Source: Cytophagales bacterium (GTDB taxonomy: Bacteria > Bacteroidota > Bacteroidia > Cytophagales > Cyclobacteriaceae). Taken from it: DNA of 64,000 nt. Below the pieces are notes generated by a model. The model ran no database searches. It was not told the origin of the DNA and worked only from the letters and a program-made list of their open reading frames with translations. The position numbers were made by a program, and so were the translations under genes. The stretch is from contig JAKSDO010000237.1 of the NCBI GenBank assembly GCA_022360055.1, forward strand, positions 62,001 through 126,000, in the 5' to 3' direction. Of this stretch, positions 56,318 through 64,000 are shown in pieces; the first letter of the stretch is position 1, and each line of letters starts with the position of its first letter.

Positions 56318-57922
56318 TTATAACTGAGGACCGGCAGCGACCAGTGACTTGCCGTGTTCGTTATCCGTATATTTCTCAAAATTCTTAATAAATCTTCCGG
56401 CAAGATCGGTTGCCTTTTCTTCCCATTCTTTAGGATCGACATACGTATCTCTCGGATCAAGAATCGCCGGATCAACGCCTGGCAACTCGGTCGGAGCTTC
56501 AAGGTTAAACACCGGAATGTTCTTGGTCGGAGCAGTATCGATTGATCCGTCGAGAATTGCATTGATTATACCTCTTGTATCCTGGATGGAGATTCTTTTT
56601 CCGGAACCATTCCAGCCGGTGTTTACGAGGTATGCAGCAGCACCGTGCTCTTCCATCTTCTCAACTAACTCTTCCCCATATTTAGTCGGGTGAAGTGTCA
56701 GGAATGCAGCTCCAAAACATGCTGAGAAAGTTGGTTGAGGAGTCGTAACACCTCTTTCTGTTCCGGCCAGCTTTGCAGTGAATCCGGAAAGGAAGTGATA
56801 CTGGGTCTGCTCGGGAGTCAGTTTGGATACGGGAGGCATTACACCAAAAGCATCGGCAGTTAAAAAGATTACTTTTTTGGCGTGCCCTGCTTTTGATGGG
56901 ATGGCTATGTTGTTGATGTGATAAATGGGATAAGAAACCCTTGTATTCTGAGTTACGGATCCGTCATCGAAATCAATCTTACCATCCTCATCAACAGTAA
57001 CATTTTCCAATAACGCATCTCTTTTGATGGCCGCGTAAATTTCCGGTTCGGCTTCTCGGTCGAGGTTTATGGTTTTCGCATAACAGCCGCCCTCAAAGTT
57101 GAATATGCCGTCATCATCCCACCCATGCTCGTCGTCGCCGATCAAGGCTCTGTTCGGGTCGGTCGAGAGTGTCGTTTTGCCGGTCCCTGAAAGGCCGAAG
57201 AAAATAGCTACATCACCATCTTTACCTACGTTTGCAGAGCAGTGCATAGATGCCATACCGTTTAAAGGAAGGTAGTAATTCATCATGGCAAACATACCTT
57301 TCTTCATTTCACCACCGTACCAGGTACCGCCAATAACCTGCATTTTTTCTGTGAGGTTGAAAGCGGTGAAAACATCGGAATTTAGCCCGTGCTCTTTCCA
57401 TTTTGGATTGCTTGTTTTAGAACCGTTTATTACGACGAAATCCGGCTCACCATATACTTCCAGTTCTTTGGCGGAAGGCCGCAGAAACATGTTTGTAACA
57501 AAGTGTGCCTGCCAGGCAACCTCCATTATAAATCTTACCTTAAGCCTTGAGTTTTCATTTGCCCCCAGAAAAGTATCAACGATAAATAATCTTTTTCCGG
57601 AAAGTTGATCGACCACCAATTTTTTAAGGTCTTTCCAAACTTCCGGAGAAATTGGTTTATTATCATTTGGAGACTCTTCCGTTGTCCACCAGAAGTTGTC
57701 TTTGGTGGTTTCGTCTCTCACAATCCACTTATCCTTTGGCGAACGTCCGGTGTAAATGCCGGTCATTACGTTAACGGCACCCAATTCGGAAACCTGTCCT
57801 TTTTCAAATCCTTCCAGTTCCGGTCTTGTTTCTTCTTCAAACAATTGCTCATAAGATGGGTTGTAAACGATTTCGCTTGCACCAATAATCCCGTAGTTTT
57901 CTAATTGCGCTTTAGTGATCAT
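56318..57922 (-). CDS. pckA: Phosphoenolpyruvate carboxykinase (ATP)
   Basis: Converts oxaloacetate and ATP to PEP, the gateway of gluconeogenesis. The 534-residue protein has [10 protein letters not shown] near residue 60, the kinase-1a loop [12 protein letters not shown] near 246, the kinase-2 motif [12 protein letters not shown] and the late [18 protein letters not shown]. All are standard for the ATP-using class. It has a long leader with repeated regulatory-type elements (see 57966-58137). The gene is monocistronic. Confidence 0.97.
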   Translation of the reverse strand: MITKAQLENYGIIGASEIVYNPSYEQLFEEETRPELEGFEKGQVSELGAVNVMTGIYTGRSPKDKWIVRDETTKDNFWWTTEESPNDNKPISPEVWKDLKKLVVDQLSGKRLFIVDTFLGANENSRLKVRFIMEVAWQAHFVTNMFLRPSAKELEVYGEPDFVVINGSKTSNPKWKEHGLNSDVFTAFNLTEKMQVIGGTWYGGEMKKGMFAMMNYYLPLNGMASMHCSANVGKDGDVAIFFGLSGTGKTTLSTDPNRALIGDDEHGWDDDGIFNFEGGCYAKTINLDREAEPEIYAAIKRDALLENVTVDEDGKIDFDDGSVTQNTRVSYPIYHINNIAIPSKAGHAKKVIFLTADAFGVMPPVSKLTPEQTQYHFLSGFTAKLAGTERGVTTPQPTFSACFGAAFLTLHPTKYGEELVEKMEEHGAAAYLVNTGWNGSGKRISIQDTRGIINAILDGSIDTAPTKNIPVFNLEAPTELPGVDPAILDPRDTYVDPKEWEEKATDLAGRFIKNFEKYTDNEHGKSLVAAGPQL

Positions 57923-57965
57923 AGTTGTTTATATTTATTCGGAAAATGAAAATAATTGTTCATTG

Positions 57966-57977
57966 CGACATATGTCG
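57966..57977 (-). promoter_or_regulatory. Perfect 12-bp palindrome in the pckA leader
   Basis: CGACATATGTCG lies 44 bp upstream of the pckA ATG. On the minus strand a TAATTTTTG sequence (TA-N3-TTTG, one base off consensus) at about 57991-57999 would place it just after the transcription start, a repressor-type position. Confidence 0.4.
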
Positions 57978-58095
57978 TTGGTGTATAATGCAAAAATTAA
58001 TAAATTCCTTGAACCCTCTGGCTATATAATCTTCAAGACAATTTCTTCTCCGAGAATGCATTGCAAAAGATCCAATCCTGTTTTTTGATAAAATG

Positions 58096-58137
58096 ACCTA
58101 TCTCATAGATAATATAACCTATGTCATAGATAATATA
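58096..58137 (-). repeat. Tandem 21-bp repeat upstream of pckA
   Basis: Two adjacent 21-bp units (58096-58116 and 58117-58137) differ at one base. Each contains a short palindrome CTAT-N3-ATAG. A 21-bp period puts both sites on the same face of the helix. They lie about 175-215 bp upstream of the pckA start. Confidence 0.55.
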
Positions 58138-58231
58138 ATATACCGGAGTGTACAAATTAAATAATTATTAACTAAACTTTATTTTGTATTTAATATTTAA
58201 TTTCTGAAGCCCGTCTCCGGATATTATTTCA

Positions 58232-60106
58232 TTATGCATATTCAGACAACTCCAACCAACGAAATTCTTTTTCTTCAATAAGGATGGATAGCTGTTCGAT
58301 TTCCCGGGACCACAGCATTAATTCTTCGTGATTTCCCCCTCCGCTATTTAGCTTATTCAACAATTCGGTCTTTTGGTGTTCCAATTCGGCAATCTCCTTT
58401 TCCAGGGATTCAAACTCCAGCCGTTCTTTAAAACTCAATTTGGTTTTTTTTGCAACCTGAGGATTTAATTTCTTTCTTTCCCGAGGTTTGGCAACATGCT
58501 CCGCAGCATTTTTTCCCAGTTGATCCCGACTATTTTTGTAATCGGAATAATTCCCCGGAAAGTCAAACACGCTTCCGATGTCCTGGAATACAAAAAGGTG
58601 ATCGGTAAGCTTATCCATAAAATACCGATCGTGAGAAACAATGATGAGCGTGCCTTCAAAATTATGCAGATAATCCTCGAGCACATTCATCGTGAGGATA
58701 TCCAGATCATTTGTAGGTTCGTCCAGAATAAGGAAATTAGGCGCTTCAATCAACACTCGAAGGAGCTGTAACCTCCTTTTTTCTCCGCCACTCAATTTCT
58801 CAACCGGTGTGGTCTGCATTTCATGGGGAAACAGAAAGTGATTTAAAAACTGGGAGGCAGTAATGGTTGCCCCGTCCAGGAGCTTTACTACTTCGGCCAC
58901 TTCCCTTACGACGTCGATTACCCTGGTACCGGCTGCATAAGAAACTTCCTCCTGTCGGTGATAACCGAATTTTGTCGTTTCTCCAACTATTACCTGTCCT
59001 TTATCTAATGGCAATGCTCCCGTAATAGCGTTGAGTAATGTAGTTTTTCCAATGCCGTTTTTACCGACAATTCCTATTCTTTCTTTCTTCTTAAAAATAT
59101 AATCGAAACCATCGAGATATTTTATTCCGTCATATTCTACGGTAAGGCCATGGAGTTCCAGTATTTTCTTCCCCTGACGGCGGGTCATTGTTTTTAACGT
59201 GAGTGACTTTTCTTCCAGGTTTTTATTCGCTATTTCCATGAGGTGGTGAGCGGCTTCAACGCGATACTTCGCCTTAGATCCTCTGGCCTTTGGCATCTGC
59301 CTCAACCAATCCAATTCTTTAACCAGCAGATTCCTTGCTTTTGCTACGTCGGCAGCTTCCAAAGCCTTTCGTTCTGATTTTTTTTCAAGATAGAAAGAAT
59401 AATTCCCTTTATATGCACGAATGGTCTTATCATCGATTTCGATGATTTCATTGGTGACCCGTTCCAAAAAATAGCGGTCGTGCGTAACCAGCAGAAGCGA
59501 CATCGTCTGGGCTGCGAGGTACCTTTCGAGCCATTCAATGACTTCAATGTCCAAGTGATTTGTAGGCTCGTCCAGAATCAAAAAATCGGGCCGTTCTACT
59601 AATGCTGCAGCCAGTGCAACTCTTTTCCGCTGCCCTCCCGAAAGCTCATCTACGAAAAGATCCAGATTGTGGATACCAAGCTTCCCCAAGATTTGTTTTA
59701 TCTGCGATTCCAGGTCCCAGGCCGATTTTGCGTCCATTTCATTCATGAGTTCCAGGTACCTTATGCCCTCATCGTCAAAATCCTCCGATTCAATAAGACG
59801 TTCATACGCACTCACAAGGGACAGCAAATCATTAGACCGATCAAAAATGTAATCCTTCACAGTCAGGTGGTCTTTAAATTCCGGATTTTGAGGAAGAAAG
59901 CTGATTGTAATCCCTTTTCTAAAAACGACCTTTCCGCTATCCGGAGCAATCGCTCCGGCTATAATCTTGAGCAGAGTTGATTTACCACATCCGTTTCTCC
60001 CTACAAGGGCAACTTTTTGGCCCTGGTCTATTCCGAATGTAATGTTGCTAAAAAGCGCTTGCTCATGATAGCTTTTCGATAGCTGCTCTACGGATAAATA
60101 GTTCAT
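58232..60106 (-). CDS. ABC-F family ATPase, Uup-like
   Basis: A 624-residue soluble protein with two ABC domains and no membrane part. The first has Walker A GRNGCGKSTLL near residue 37 and signature LSGGQRKRVALA with ILDEPTNHLD; the second has GKNGIGKTTLL near 347 and LSGGEKRRLQLL with ILDEPTNDLD. The C-terminal ~70 residues form a coiled coil, as in Uup, which acts on ribosomes or branched DNA. The ATG at 60106 overlaps the stop of the coiled-coil gene upstream by one base. Confidence 0.92.
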   Translation of the reverse strand: MNYLSVEQLSKSYHEQALFSNITFGIDQGQKVALVGRNGCGKSTLLKIIAGAIAPDSGKVVFRKGITISFLPQNPEFKDHLTVKDYIFDRSNDLLSLVSAYERLIESEDFDDEGIRYLELMNEMDAKSAWDLESQIKQILGKLGIHNLDLFVDELSGGQRKRVALAAALVERPDFLILDEPTNHLDIEVIEWLERYLAAQTMSLLLVTHDRYFLERVTNEIIEIDDKTIRAYKGNYSFYLEKKSERKALEAADVAKARNLLVKELDWLRQMPKARGSKAKYRVEAAHHLMEIANKNLEEKSLTLKTMTRRQGKKILELHGLTVEYDGIKYLDGFDYIFKKKERIGIVGKNGIGKTTLLNAITGALPLDKGQVIVGETTKFGYHRQEEVSYAAGTRVIDVVREVAEVVKLLDGATITASQFLNHFLFPHEMQTTPVEKLSGGEKRRLQLLRVLIEAPNFLILDEPTNDLDILTMNVLEDYLHNFEGTLIIVSHDRYFMDKLTDHLFVFQDIGSVFDFPGNYSDYKNSRDQLGKNAAEHVAKPRERKKLNPQVAKKTKLSFKERLEFESLEKEIAELEHQKTELLNKLNSGGGNHEELMLWSREIEQLSILIEEKEFRWLELSEYA

Positions 60107-60429
60107 CAACCCTCGTGCTCTGAATCCTTGTGTTTATCCTTCCGATCTTCTCCGGACAATTTCCCCAATAAATCCGAAAAAACAGTTTTCACCTCCCGAG
60201 CAGTGTTTTTCGCCAGGTTTTCAACTTTCTCAAAAGTCTCTTTGTTCTCTTCTCTGATTTTTTTGAATTCTTCATTCGCCTGATCACGACTTTTTTTCAA
60301 TTCTTCAATCCTGGTAGCGATTTCTTTCTTGACTTCATCTTTCGAGATGTTTGACTGCTCCAACAATTCATCAATTTTGACTGTCAGGTCTTTAATGATT
60401 TTCTTTACCTTAGATTCTTGCTCGCTCAT
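60106..60429 (-). CDS. Small coiled-coil protein
   Basis: A 107-residue, highly charged protein that is nearly all heptad-type helix (KIDELLEQSN, IATRIEELKKS, EEFKKIREEN), with a basic-acidic tail KDKHKDSEHEG. No signal peptide. Family unknown to me. It is translationally coupled to the ABC-F gene (one-base overlap), so it may work with it. I chose the ATG at 60429 (MSEQES) over an upstream TTG. Confidence 0.78.
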   Translation of the reverse strand: MSEQESKVKKIIKDLTVKIDELLEQSNISKDEVKKEIATRIEELKKSRDQANEEFKKIREENKETFEKVENLAKNTAREVKTVFSDLLGKLSGEDRKDKHKDSEHEG

Positions 60430-60514
60430 GTTCTGGTATTTTTTTGGCAAACATATATAATATAATACATCAATATACGATACAATATTAAATCACCGAA
60501 TAGATATTCTGTTA

Positions 60515-60522
60515 TATATTTG
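60515..60522 (+). promoter_or_regulatory. Promoter -7 box for the small lipoprotein gene
   Basis: TATATTTG, a full match to the Bacteroidota -7 consensus, lies 20 bases before the TTG start of the small lipoprotein frame. No clear TTG -33 element at standard spacing. Confidence 0.5.
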
Positions 60523-60541
60523 TAGAAAAACGAGTTATACA

Positions 60542-60673
60542 TTGAAAAGATTTTTAATACAATCACTGGCATTTGTAATCATTATTTTTTCCATATCCTG
60601 TGCTTCCTCAAAAGTGAAGAAGAGAAGTCAACCAAAAAGGGGCCCCATACCCTGTCCGGTCAAAGATTGTTAG
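60542..60673 (+). CDS. Small lipoprotein, 43 residues
   Basis: A short open frame from a TTG at 60542 to a TAG at 60671-60673. It encodes a typical lipoprotein signal: KRF, a hydrophobic run, then the lipobox SISC with Cys20, followed by a short basic tail that ends CPVKDC. The lipobox, the matched promoter box and the paired Cys in the tail argue for a real gene. Its function is unknown. Confidence 0.7.
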   Translation: MKRFLIQSLAFVIIIFSISCASSKVKKRSQPKRGPIPCPVKDC

Positions 60674-60743
60674 ACCAAAATTCAGGTCCTGTCAAATAAG
60701 CCAGTTTTCCCGGAGATTATATGACTGTTATGGAAAGTATCCG

Positions 60744-60751
60744 TATTTTTG
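60744..60751 (+). promoter_or_regulatory. cmk promoter -7 box
   Basis: TATTTTTG with a following GC, 33 bases upstream of the cmk ATG at 60784. It fits TAnnTTTG; no good -33 element is seen. Confidence 0.45.
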
Positions 60752-60783
60752 CAAGCTAACTCGGTTTTGAATTGACTTTAGAT

Positions 60784-61467
60784 ATGAAGAAGATTGTAAT
60801 CGCAATAGATGGCAACTCTGGTTGTGGGAAAAGTTCGACCGCCAAAGCATTGGCCAGGCAATTGAGATATATTTACATCGATACGGGAGCCATGTATCGA
60901 GCGGTTACCTTATTTTTCATAAAGCACAAAATTGATCTGAAAAACGATTTGGACGTTGCCGAAGCATTGAAGCAGATCGATATTTCATTTGAATACAACA
61001 TCGTGACGGGTAAAAACGAGACGTTCCTGAATGGGAAAAACGTCGAGCGTGATATCCGGCAAATGGAAGTTTCAAATCTTGTCAGTCCGGTCAGTGAGAT
61101 TTCTCAGGTAAGAAAAAAACTGGTGGATCAGCAGCGACGTTTAGGTGAGGGAAAGGGTGTAGTAATGGATGGCCGCGATATTGGCACAGTTGTTTTCCCC
61201 AATGCAGAGCTCAAAATATTCATGACGGCAGATCTGGAAATAAGGGCGAAGCGACGGCAATTGGAGTTGGCTGAAAAAGGAACAAAAGTAGCCTTGAATG
61301 ACGTCATCGATAATTTAAAAAACAGGGATATCATCGACTCTTCAAGAGCCGACAGCCCATTAAGAAAGGCTGATGATGCGCATGTGGTGGATACCAGTCA
61401 TCTTACCTTTGATGAACAGGTAGATAAAATACTGGAATTGATTAACATCAAAATAGAAGAAGTATAA
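60784..61467 (+). CDS. cmk: Cytidylate kinase
   Basis: Phosphorylates CMP and dCMP. The 227-residue protein begins with KKIVIAIDGNSGCGKSSTAKAL (P-loop near 10-17, read in part), then DTGAMYRAVT near 32 and MDGRDIGTVVFPNAELKIF near 130. A lid with R-rich RRQLELAEKG follows. I chose the ATG at 60784. Its stop is two bases before the ispH start, so the two are co-transcribed. Confidence 0.95.
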   Translation: MKKIVIAIDGNSGCGKSSTAKALARQLRYIYIDTGAMYRAVTLFFIKHKIDLKNDLDVAEALKQIDISFEYNIVTGKNETFLNGKNVERDIRQMEVSNLVSPVSEISQVRKKLVDQQRRLGEGKGVVMDGRDIGTVVFPNAELKIFMTADLEIRAKRRQLELAEKGTKVALNDVIDNLKNRDIIDSSRADSPLRKADDAHVVDTSHLTFDEQVDKILELINIKIEEV

Positions 61468-61468
61468 C

Positions 61469-62365
61469 ATGAATATTACCATCGATCAAAACTCCGGATA
61501 TTGCTTTGGAGTTGAGTTTGCGATCCAGATGGCAGAAGATGAAATTAAAGCTTCCAAAGAGCTTTATTGTCTTGGAGATATTGTCCACAATGATATGGAA
61601 GTAAAGCGACTCCATAAAAAAGGTCTCCGGGTCATCAACCACGAACAACTCAAGGAGCTTCGCGACTGTAAAGTCTTAATCAGAGCACACGGAGAGCCGC
61701 CGGAAACGTATCTCACCGCCCTGAAAAACAATATCGAACTGATCGACGCTTCCTGTCCGGTGGTGCTAAAGCTTCAAAATCGCGTAAAACACGCCTTTGA
61801 TAATATTCAAAAAAGAAATGGTCAGATGGTGATTTATGGTAAAAAAGGCCATGCCGAAGTCATCGGACTTACCGGCCAGACAAATAACCAAGCAATTATC
61901 ATCTCGGATGAAAATGATCTTGACAAAATAGATTACTCCAGGCCTGTCGTGCTATTCAGCCAGACCACCAAGAGTACCAAAGGCTTCTACAATATTAAAG
62001 AGAAAATAGAAGTTCGTTTCAAAGAAGCATCCGATCTTCCTTTTGAGGATTGCGTCCAGGCTCATGATAGCATTTGCAGACAGGTATCTAACAGGGAACC
62101 GAAAATGAAGCAATTTGCGGAGGTTCATGATGTGGTTTTATTCGTAAGCGGTAAAAAAAGTTCGAATGGAAAAGCATTATTTAAGGTATGTCAAAATCAT
62201 AATACACGGAGTTACTTCATAGAAAGCAGCTCGGAAGTTGATATGAAATGGTTTAATGAAGATGATTCCGTGGGGATCTGCGGTGCAACATCGACGCCAA
62301 TGTGGCTTATGGAGGAGGTGGCAAGCTCCATACGAAAAAGATCGAAAAAACTTGTTTTGAGCTAA
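61469..62365 (+). CDS. ispH: 4-hydroxy-3-methylbut-2-enyl diphosphate reductase
   Basis: Last enzyme of the MEP isoprenoid pathway, a 4Fe-4S reductase. The 298-residue protein has the three cluster Cys: GYCFGV near residue 10, ASCPVVLK near 92, and ICRQVSNRE near 198. The catalytic Glu and His residues (AHGEPPE, GHAEVIG) are also visible. The presence of ispH indicates the MEP route. It follows cmk directly. Confidence 0.95.
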   Translation: MNITIDQNSGYCFGVEFAIQMAEDEIKASKELYCLGDIVHNDMEVKRLHKKGLRVINHEQLKELRDCKVLIRAHGEPPETYLTALKNNIELIDASCPVVLKLQNRVKHAFDNIQKRNGQMVIYGKKGHAEVIGLTGQTNNQAIIISDENDLDKIDYSRPVVLFSQTTKSTKGFYNIKEKIEVRFKEASDLPFEDCVQAHDSICRQVSNREPKMKQFAEVHDVVLFVSGKKSSNGKALFKVCQNHNTRSYFIESSSEVDMKWFNEDDSVGICGATSTPMWLMEEVASSIRKRSKKLVLS

Positions 62366-62436
62366 TAATTAACCCGCACAAAAATTTAATTTCCCGAAAG
62401 AGAATTTAAAAATCAAAAAGATTCCCAGTCACAATG

Positions 62437-62462
62437 TATATTTGAAAATTTGGTTATTTTTG
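62437..62462 (+). promoter_or_regulatory. Two possible nqr operon -7 boxes
   Basis: TATATTTG at 62437-62444 and TATTTTTG (followed by CGC) at 62455-62462 both fit TAnnTTTG and could start nqr transcription. The second is 36 bases from the nqrA ATG. No single clear TTG -33 element is visible. Confidence 0.45.
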
Positions 62463-62497
62463 CGCTTTAAAAATCAAGATATAAATACAATTCTTAA

Positions 62498-63865
62498 ATG
62501 TCACATACAATAAAGCTTAAAAAAGGGTTTGATATAAACCTTGCAGGAAAAGCGGATAAGAAAATTGCAACATGTGACCAGCCTGAAACTTTTGCTTTAA
62601 AACCCACTGATTTTCTTGGCATTGAACGGCCAAAATTAATGGTAGAAGTCGGGGATACCGTAAAAGCGGGAACACCGCTTCTATATTGTAAAATGATGGA
62701 AGAAGTGAAATATTGTGCTCCCGTCAGCGGTGAAATTGTCGAGATCAAAAGAGGTGAAAAGAGGAAATTGCTGGAAATAAGAATTCTTGCGGACAAGGAA
62801 ATCGTCTATGAGAAATTCAAGAATTATTCCGTTTCAGATCTGGTGAAGATTGACAAGAATGAAGTAATTGATCTTTTACTTCAAAGCGGAGTTTGGCCAA
62901 ATATTATACAGCGACCGTACGGGATAGTCGCGAATCCCGAAGAAACGCCAAAATCAATTTTCATTTCGACATTCGACACGCATCCTTTGGCCCCGGATTA
63001 CGACTTTACCCTTAGCGGAGAAGAGCATAATTTTCAGGCAGGTATTGATATTTTAAGAAAGCTTACAAATGGAAAGATTCACCTCGGGTTGAATGGGAAT
63101 GGTGAGGTCTCATCCGTATTCTCTCATACTAAGAATGTTGAACTTCACAGTATAAGTGGGAAGCATCCAGCCGGAAATGTCGGCGTTCATATTCATCATA
63201 TCGACCCGATTTCCAAAGGAGATCTGGTTTGGACCGTCGATCCATACGGAGTGGTCCAGATTGGCAAATTGTTCCTTGAAGGAAAATACGACGCCTCAAA
63301 GACAATTGCCCTCGCCGGCTCGGAAGTATCAACACCGGAATATTACAAAACATATACCGGCGCTTGTGTTAACAAAATGGTTGAAAGAAATGTTAAAGGT
63401 AGAAATGTGAGATTTGTAAGTGGTAATGTTTTGACCGGAGAAAAAATTAAATCCGACGGATACCTGGGATTTTACCATCATCAACTCACCGTGATTCCGG
63501 AAGGGGATCACAGCGAATTTATGGGATGGATATTACCTACCACAAAAAAGCTTAGTTTTCATAAAGCTTTTGGTTTGTTATCGTACCTGAATGGAAAGAA
63601 TAAGGAATATATAATTGATACAAATACAAAAGGCGAACGCCGGACCTTTGTACAAACGGGTGTATTTGAACAAGTTACGCCCATGGATATACTTCCAACA
63701 TATCTCGTTAAAGCGATTATGGCGGAAGACTATGATGAAATGGAAGCTCTTGGGATCTATGAAATGATCGAGGAAGATATCGCTCTGTGCGAATTCGTCG
63801 ACGTTTCAAAGCACGAGTTGCAGAAAATTTTGAGGGAAGGCTTGGATTTATTAAAAAATAGCTAG
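62498..63865 (+). CDS. nqrA: Na+-translocating NADH:quinone reductase subunit A
   Basis: A 455-residue soluble subunit of the Na+-NQR pump. The start IKLKKGFDINLAGKA, the KPTDFLGIERPKLMVEVGD segment and AGTPLLYCK are typical of NqrA, as are LRKLTNGKIHLGLNG and GDLVWTVDPYGVVQIGKLF later (read in part). nqrB starts six bases after its stop. It is a full-length first subunit; the rest of the operon leaves the window. Confidence 0.95.
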   Translation: MSHTIKLKKGFDINLAGKADKKIATCDQPETFALKPTDFLGIERPKLMVEVGDTVKAGTPLLYCKMMEEVKYCAPVSGEIVEIKRGEKRKLLEIRILADKEIVYEKFKNYSVSDLVKIDKNEVIDLLLQSGVWPNIIQRPYGIVANPEETPKSIFISTFDTHPLAPDYDFTLSGEEHNFQAGIDILRKLTNGKIHLGLNGNGEVSSVFSHTKNVELHSISGKHPAGNVGVHIHHIDPISKGDLVWTVDPYGVVQIGKLFLEGKYDASKTIALAGSEVSTPEYYKTYTGACVNKMVERNVKGRNVRFVSGNVLTGEKIKSDGYLGFYHHQLTVIPEGDHSEFMGWILPTTKKLSFHKAFGLLSYLNGKNKEYIIDTNTKGERRTFVQTGVFEQVTPMDILPTYLVKAIMAEDYDEMEALGIYEMIEEDIALCEFVDVSKHELQKILREGLDLLKNS

Positions 63866-63871
63866 AAGGAA

Positions 63872-64000
63872 ATGAAGTTCATAAAGAATATCTTTGATAA
63901 GAATAAACCTCTTTTCGAAAAAGGCGGAAAATTTGAAAAGTTCATGCCCTTTTTCGAATCTTTCGAAACGCTGTTTTTTGTTCCAAACGAAGTCACATCA
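63872..64000 (+). CDS. nqrB: Na+-translocating NADH:quinone reductase subunit B, partial
   Basis: The first 43 codons of a gene beginning with ATG at 63872. The fragment reads MKFIKNIFDKNKPLFEKGGK and continues with FEKFMPFFESFETLFFVPNE, matching the NqrB N-terminus before its first membrane helix. It is placed directly after nqrA. The remainder lies outside the window. Confidence 0.85.
   Translation, partial: MKFIKNIFDKNKPLFEKGGKFEKFMPFFESFETLFFVPNEVTS

Noticed and set aside
1-64000. tRNA, rRNA and riboswitch genes
   Set aside because: I looked for GTTCGANNC-type T arms, CCA-end stems and common riboswitch cores and saw none that formed a cloverleaf or known leader. A dedicated covariance search could overturn this.

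Overview
The window reads as a chromosomal segment of a free-living, probably marine member of the Bacteroidota, most likely Cytophagales-like. Several things point this way. There are many protein families largely confined to the phylum (DUF2851, DUF4835, DUF5723+SPOR, OstA-like protein, the acidic ~107-residue RNA polymerase omega). The gene order ostA-like / bamD / rpoZ / coaBC / DUF4835 / recN is typical of the phylum. Recurrent TAnnTTTG promoter -7 boxes are of the Bacteroidota sigma-A type. The sequence is AT-rich, and Shine-Dalgarno sequences are generally weak. Genus and species cannot be read from this. I see no rRNA, tRNA, CRISPR array, insertion sequence or prophage; this is mostly core chromosome.

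Layout. 1-8239 (minus): a housekeeping run, pyrD, ftsK, lolA, pyrF, a DUF2851 protein and a truncated membrane protein leaving the window, preceded by an unrecognised acidic protein. 8546-18273 (plus): a Na+/Ca2+-type exchanger, a K+-dependent membrane pyrophosphatase, an acyltransferase of the NeuD type, trhO, a nucleoside phosphorylase, a nucleotidylyltransferase-GHMP kinase fusion, and a LytS/LytR-type two-component pair. 18494-24283 (minus): a complete RND efflux operon. It diverges from a GbsR/MarR-type regulator, which is followed by a small protein and a membrane-bound class III nucleotidyl cyclase. 26567-30843 (plus): envelope proteins (a lipoprotein and a DUF5723-SPOR protein) and a B3/B4-domain protein. 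31066-36341: an NtrB/NtrC-type pair divergent from an orphan FtsX/MacB-type permease that carries a sigma-54 promoter. A tandem 90-bp repeat follows. 36639-41059 (minus): sdaA, mdh, a cyclic-nucleotide-binding protein and tilS. 41100-47852 (plus): the OstA/BamD/rpoZ/coaBC/DUF4835/recN run. 47991-55207 (plus): flavodoxin, then rseC-rnfBCDGEA and a DHOD-like gene. 55216-60429 (minus): yaaA, pckA, an Uup-like ABC-F ATPase and a coiled-coil protein. 60542-end (plus): a 43-residue lipoprotein, cmk, ispH, nqrA and the start of nqrB.

How the parts fit. The most coherent physiological theme is ion-coupled bioenergetics: Rnf (ferredoxin:NAD+ oxidoreductase), Nqr (NADH:quinone oxidoreductase), a K+-dependent membrane pyrophosphatase and a Na+/Ca2+-type antiporter lie in one 55-kb stretch, which suits a sodium-cycle organism. 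A second theme is regulation. Inverted repeats sit on or beside the -7 boxes of the exchanger, gbsR and rnf promoters. The pckA leader has a 12-bp palindrome plus a tandem 21-bp repeat. The FtsX-type permease has a near-consensus sigma-54 promoter with an upstream palindrome next to an NtrC-type regulator gene. I did not find an obviously new multi-gene defence or biosynthetic system. The most unusual items are the tandem 90-bp repeat containing two divergent 25-codon open frames, the nucleotidylyltransferase-GHMP kinase fusion, the DHOD-like protein at the end of the rnf operon that lacks the DHOD catalytic loop, and the GbsR/small protein/cyclase gene group.
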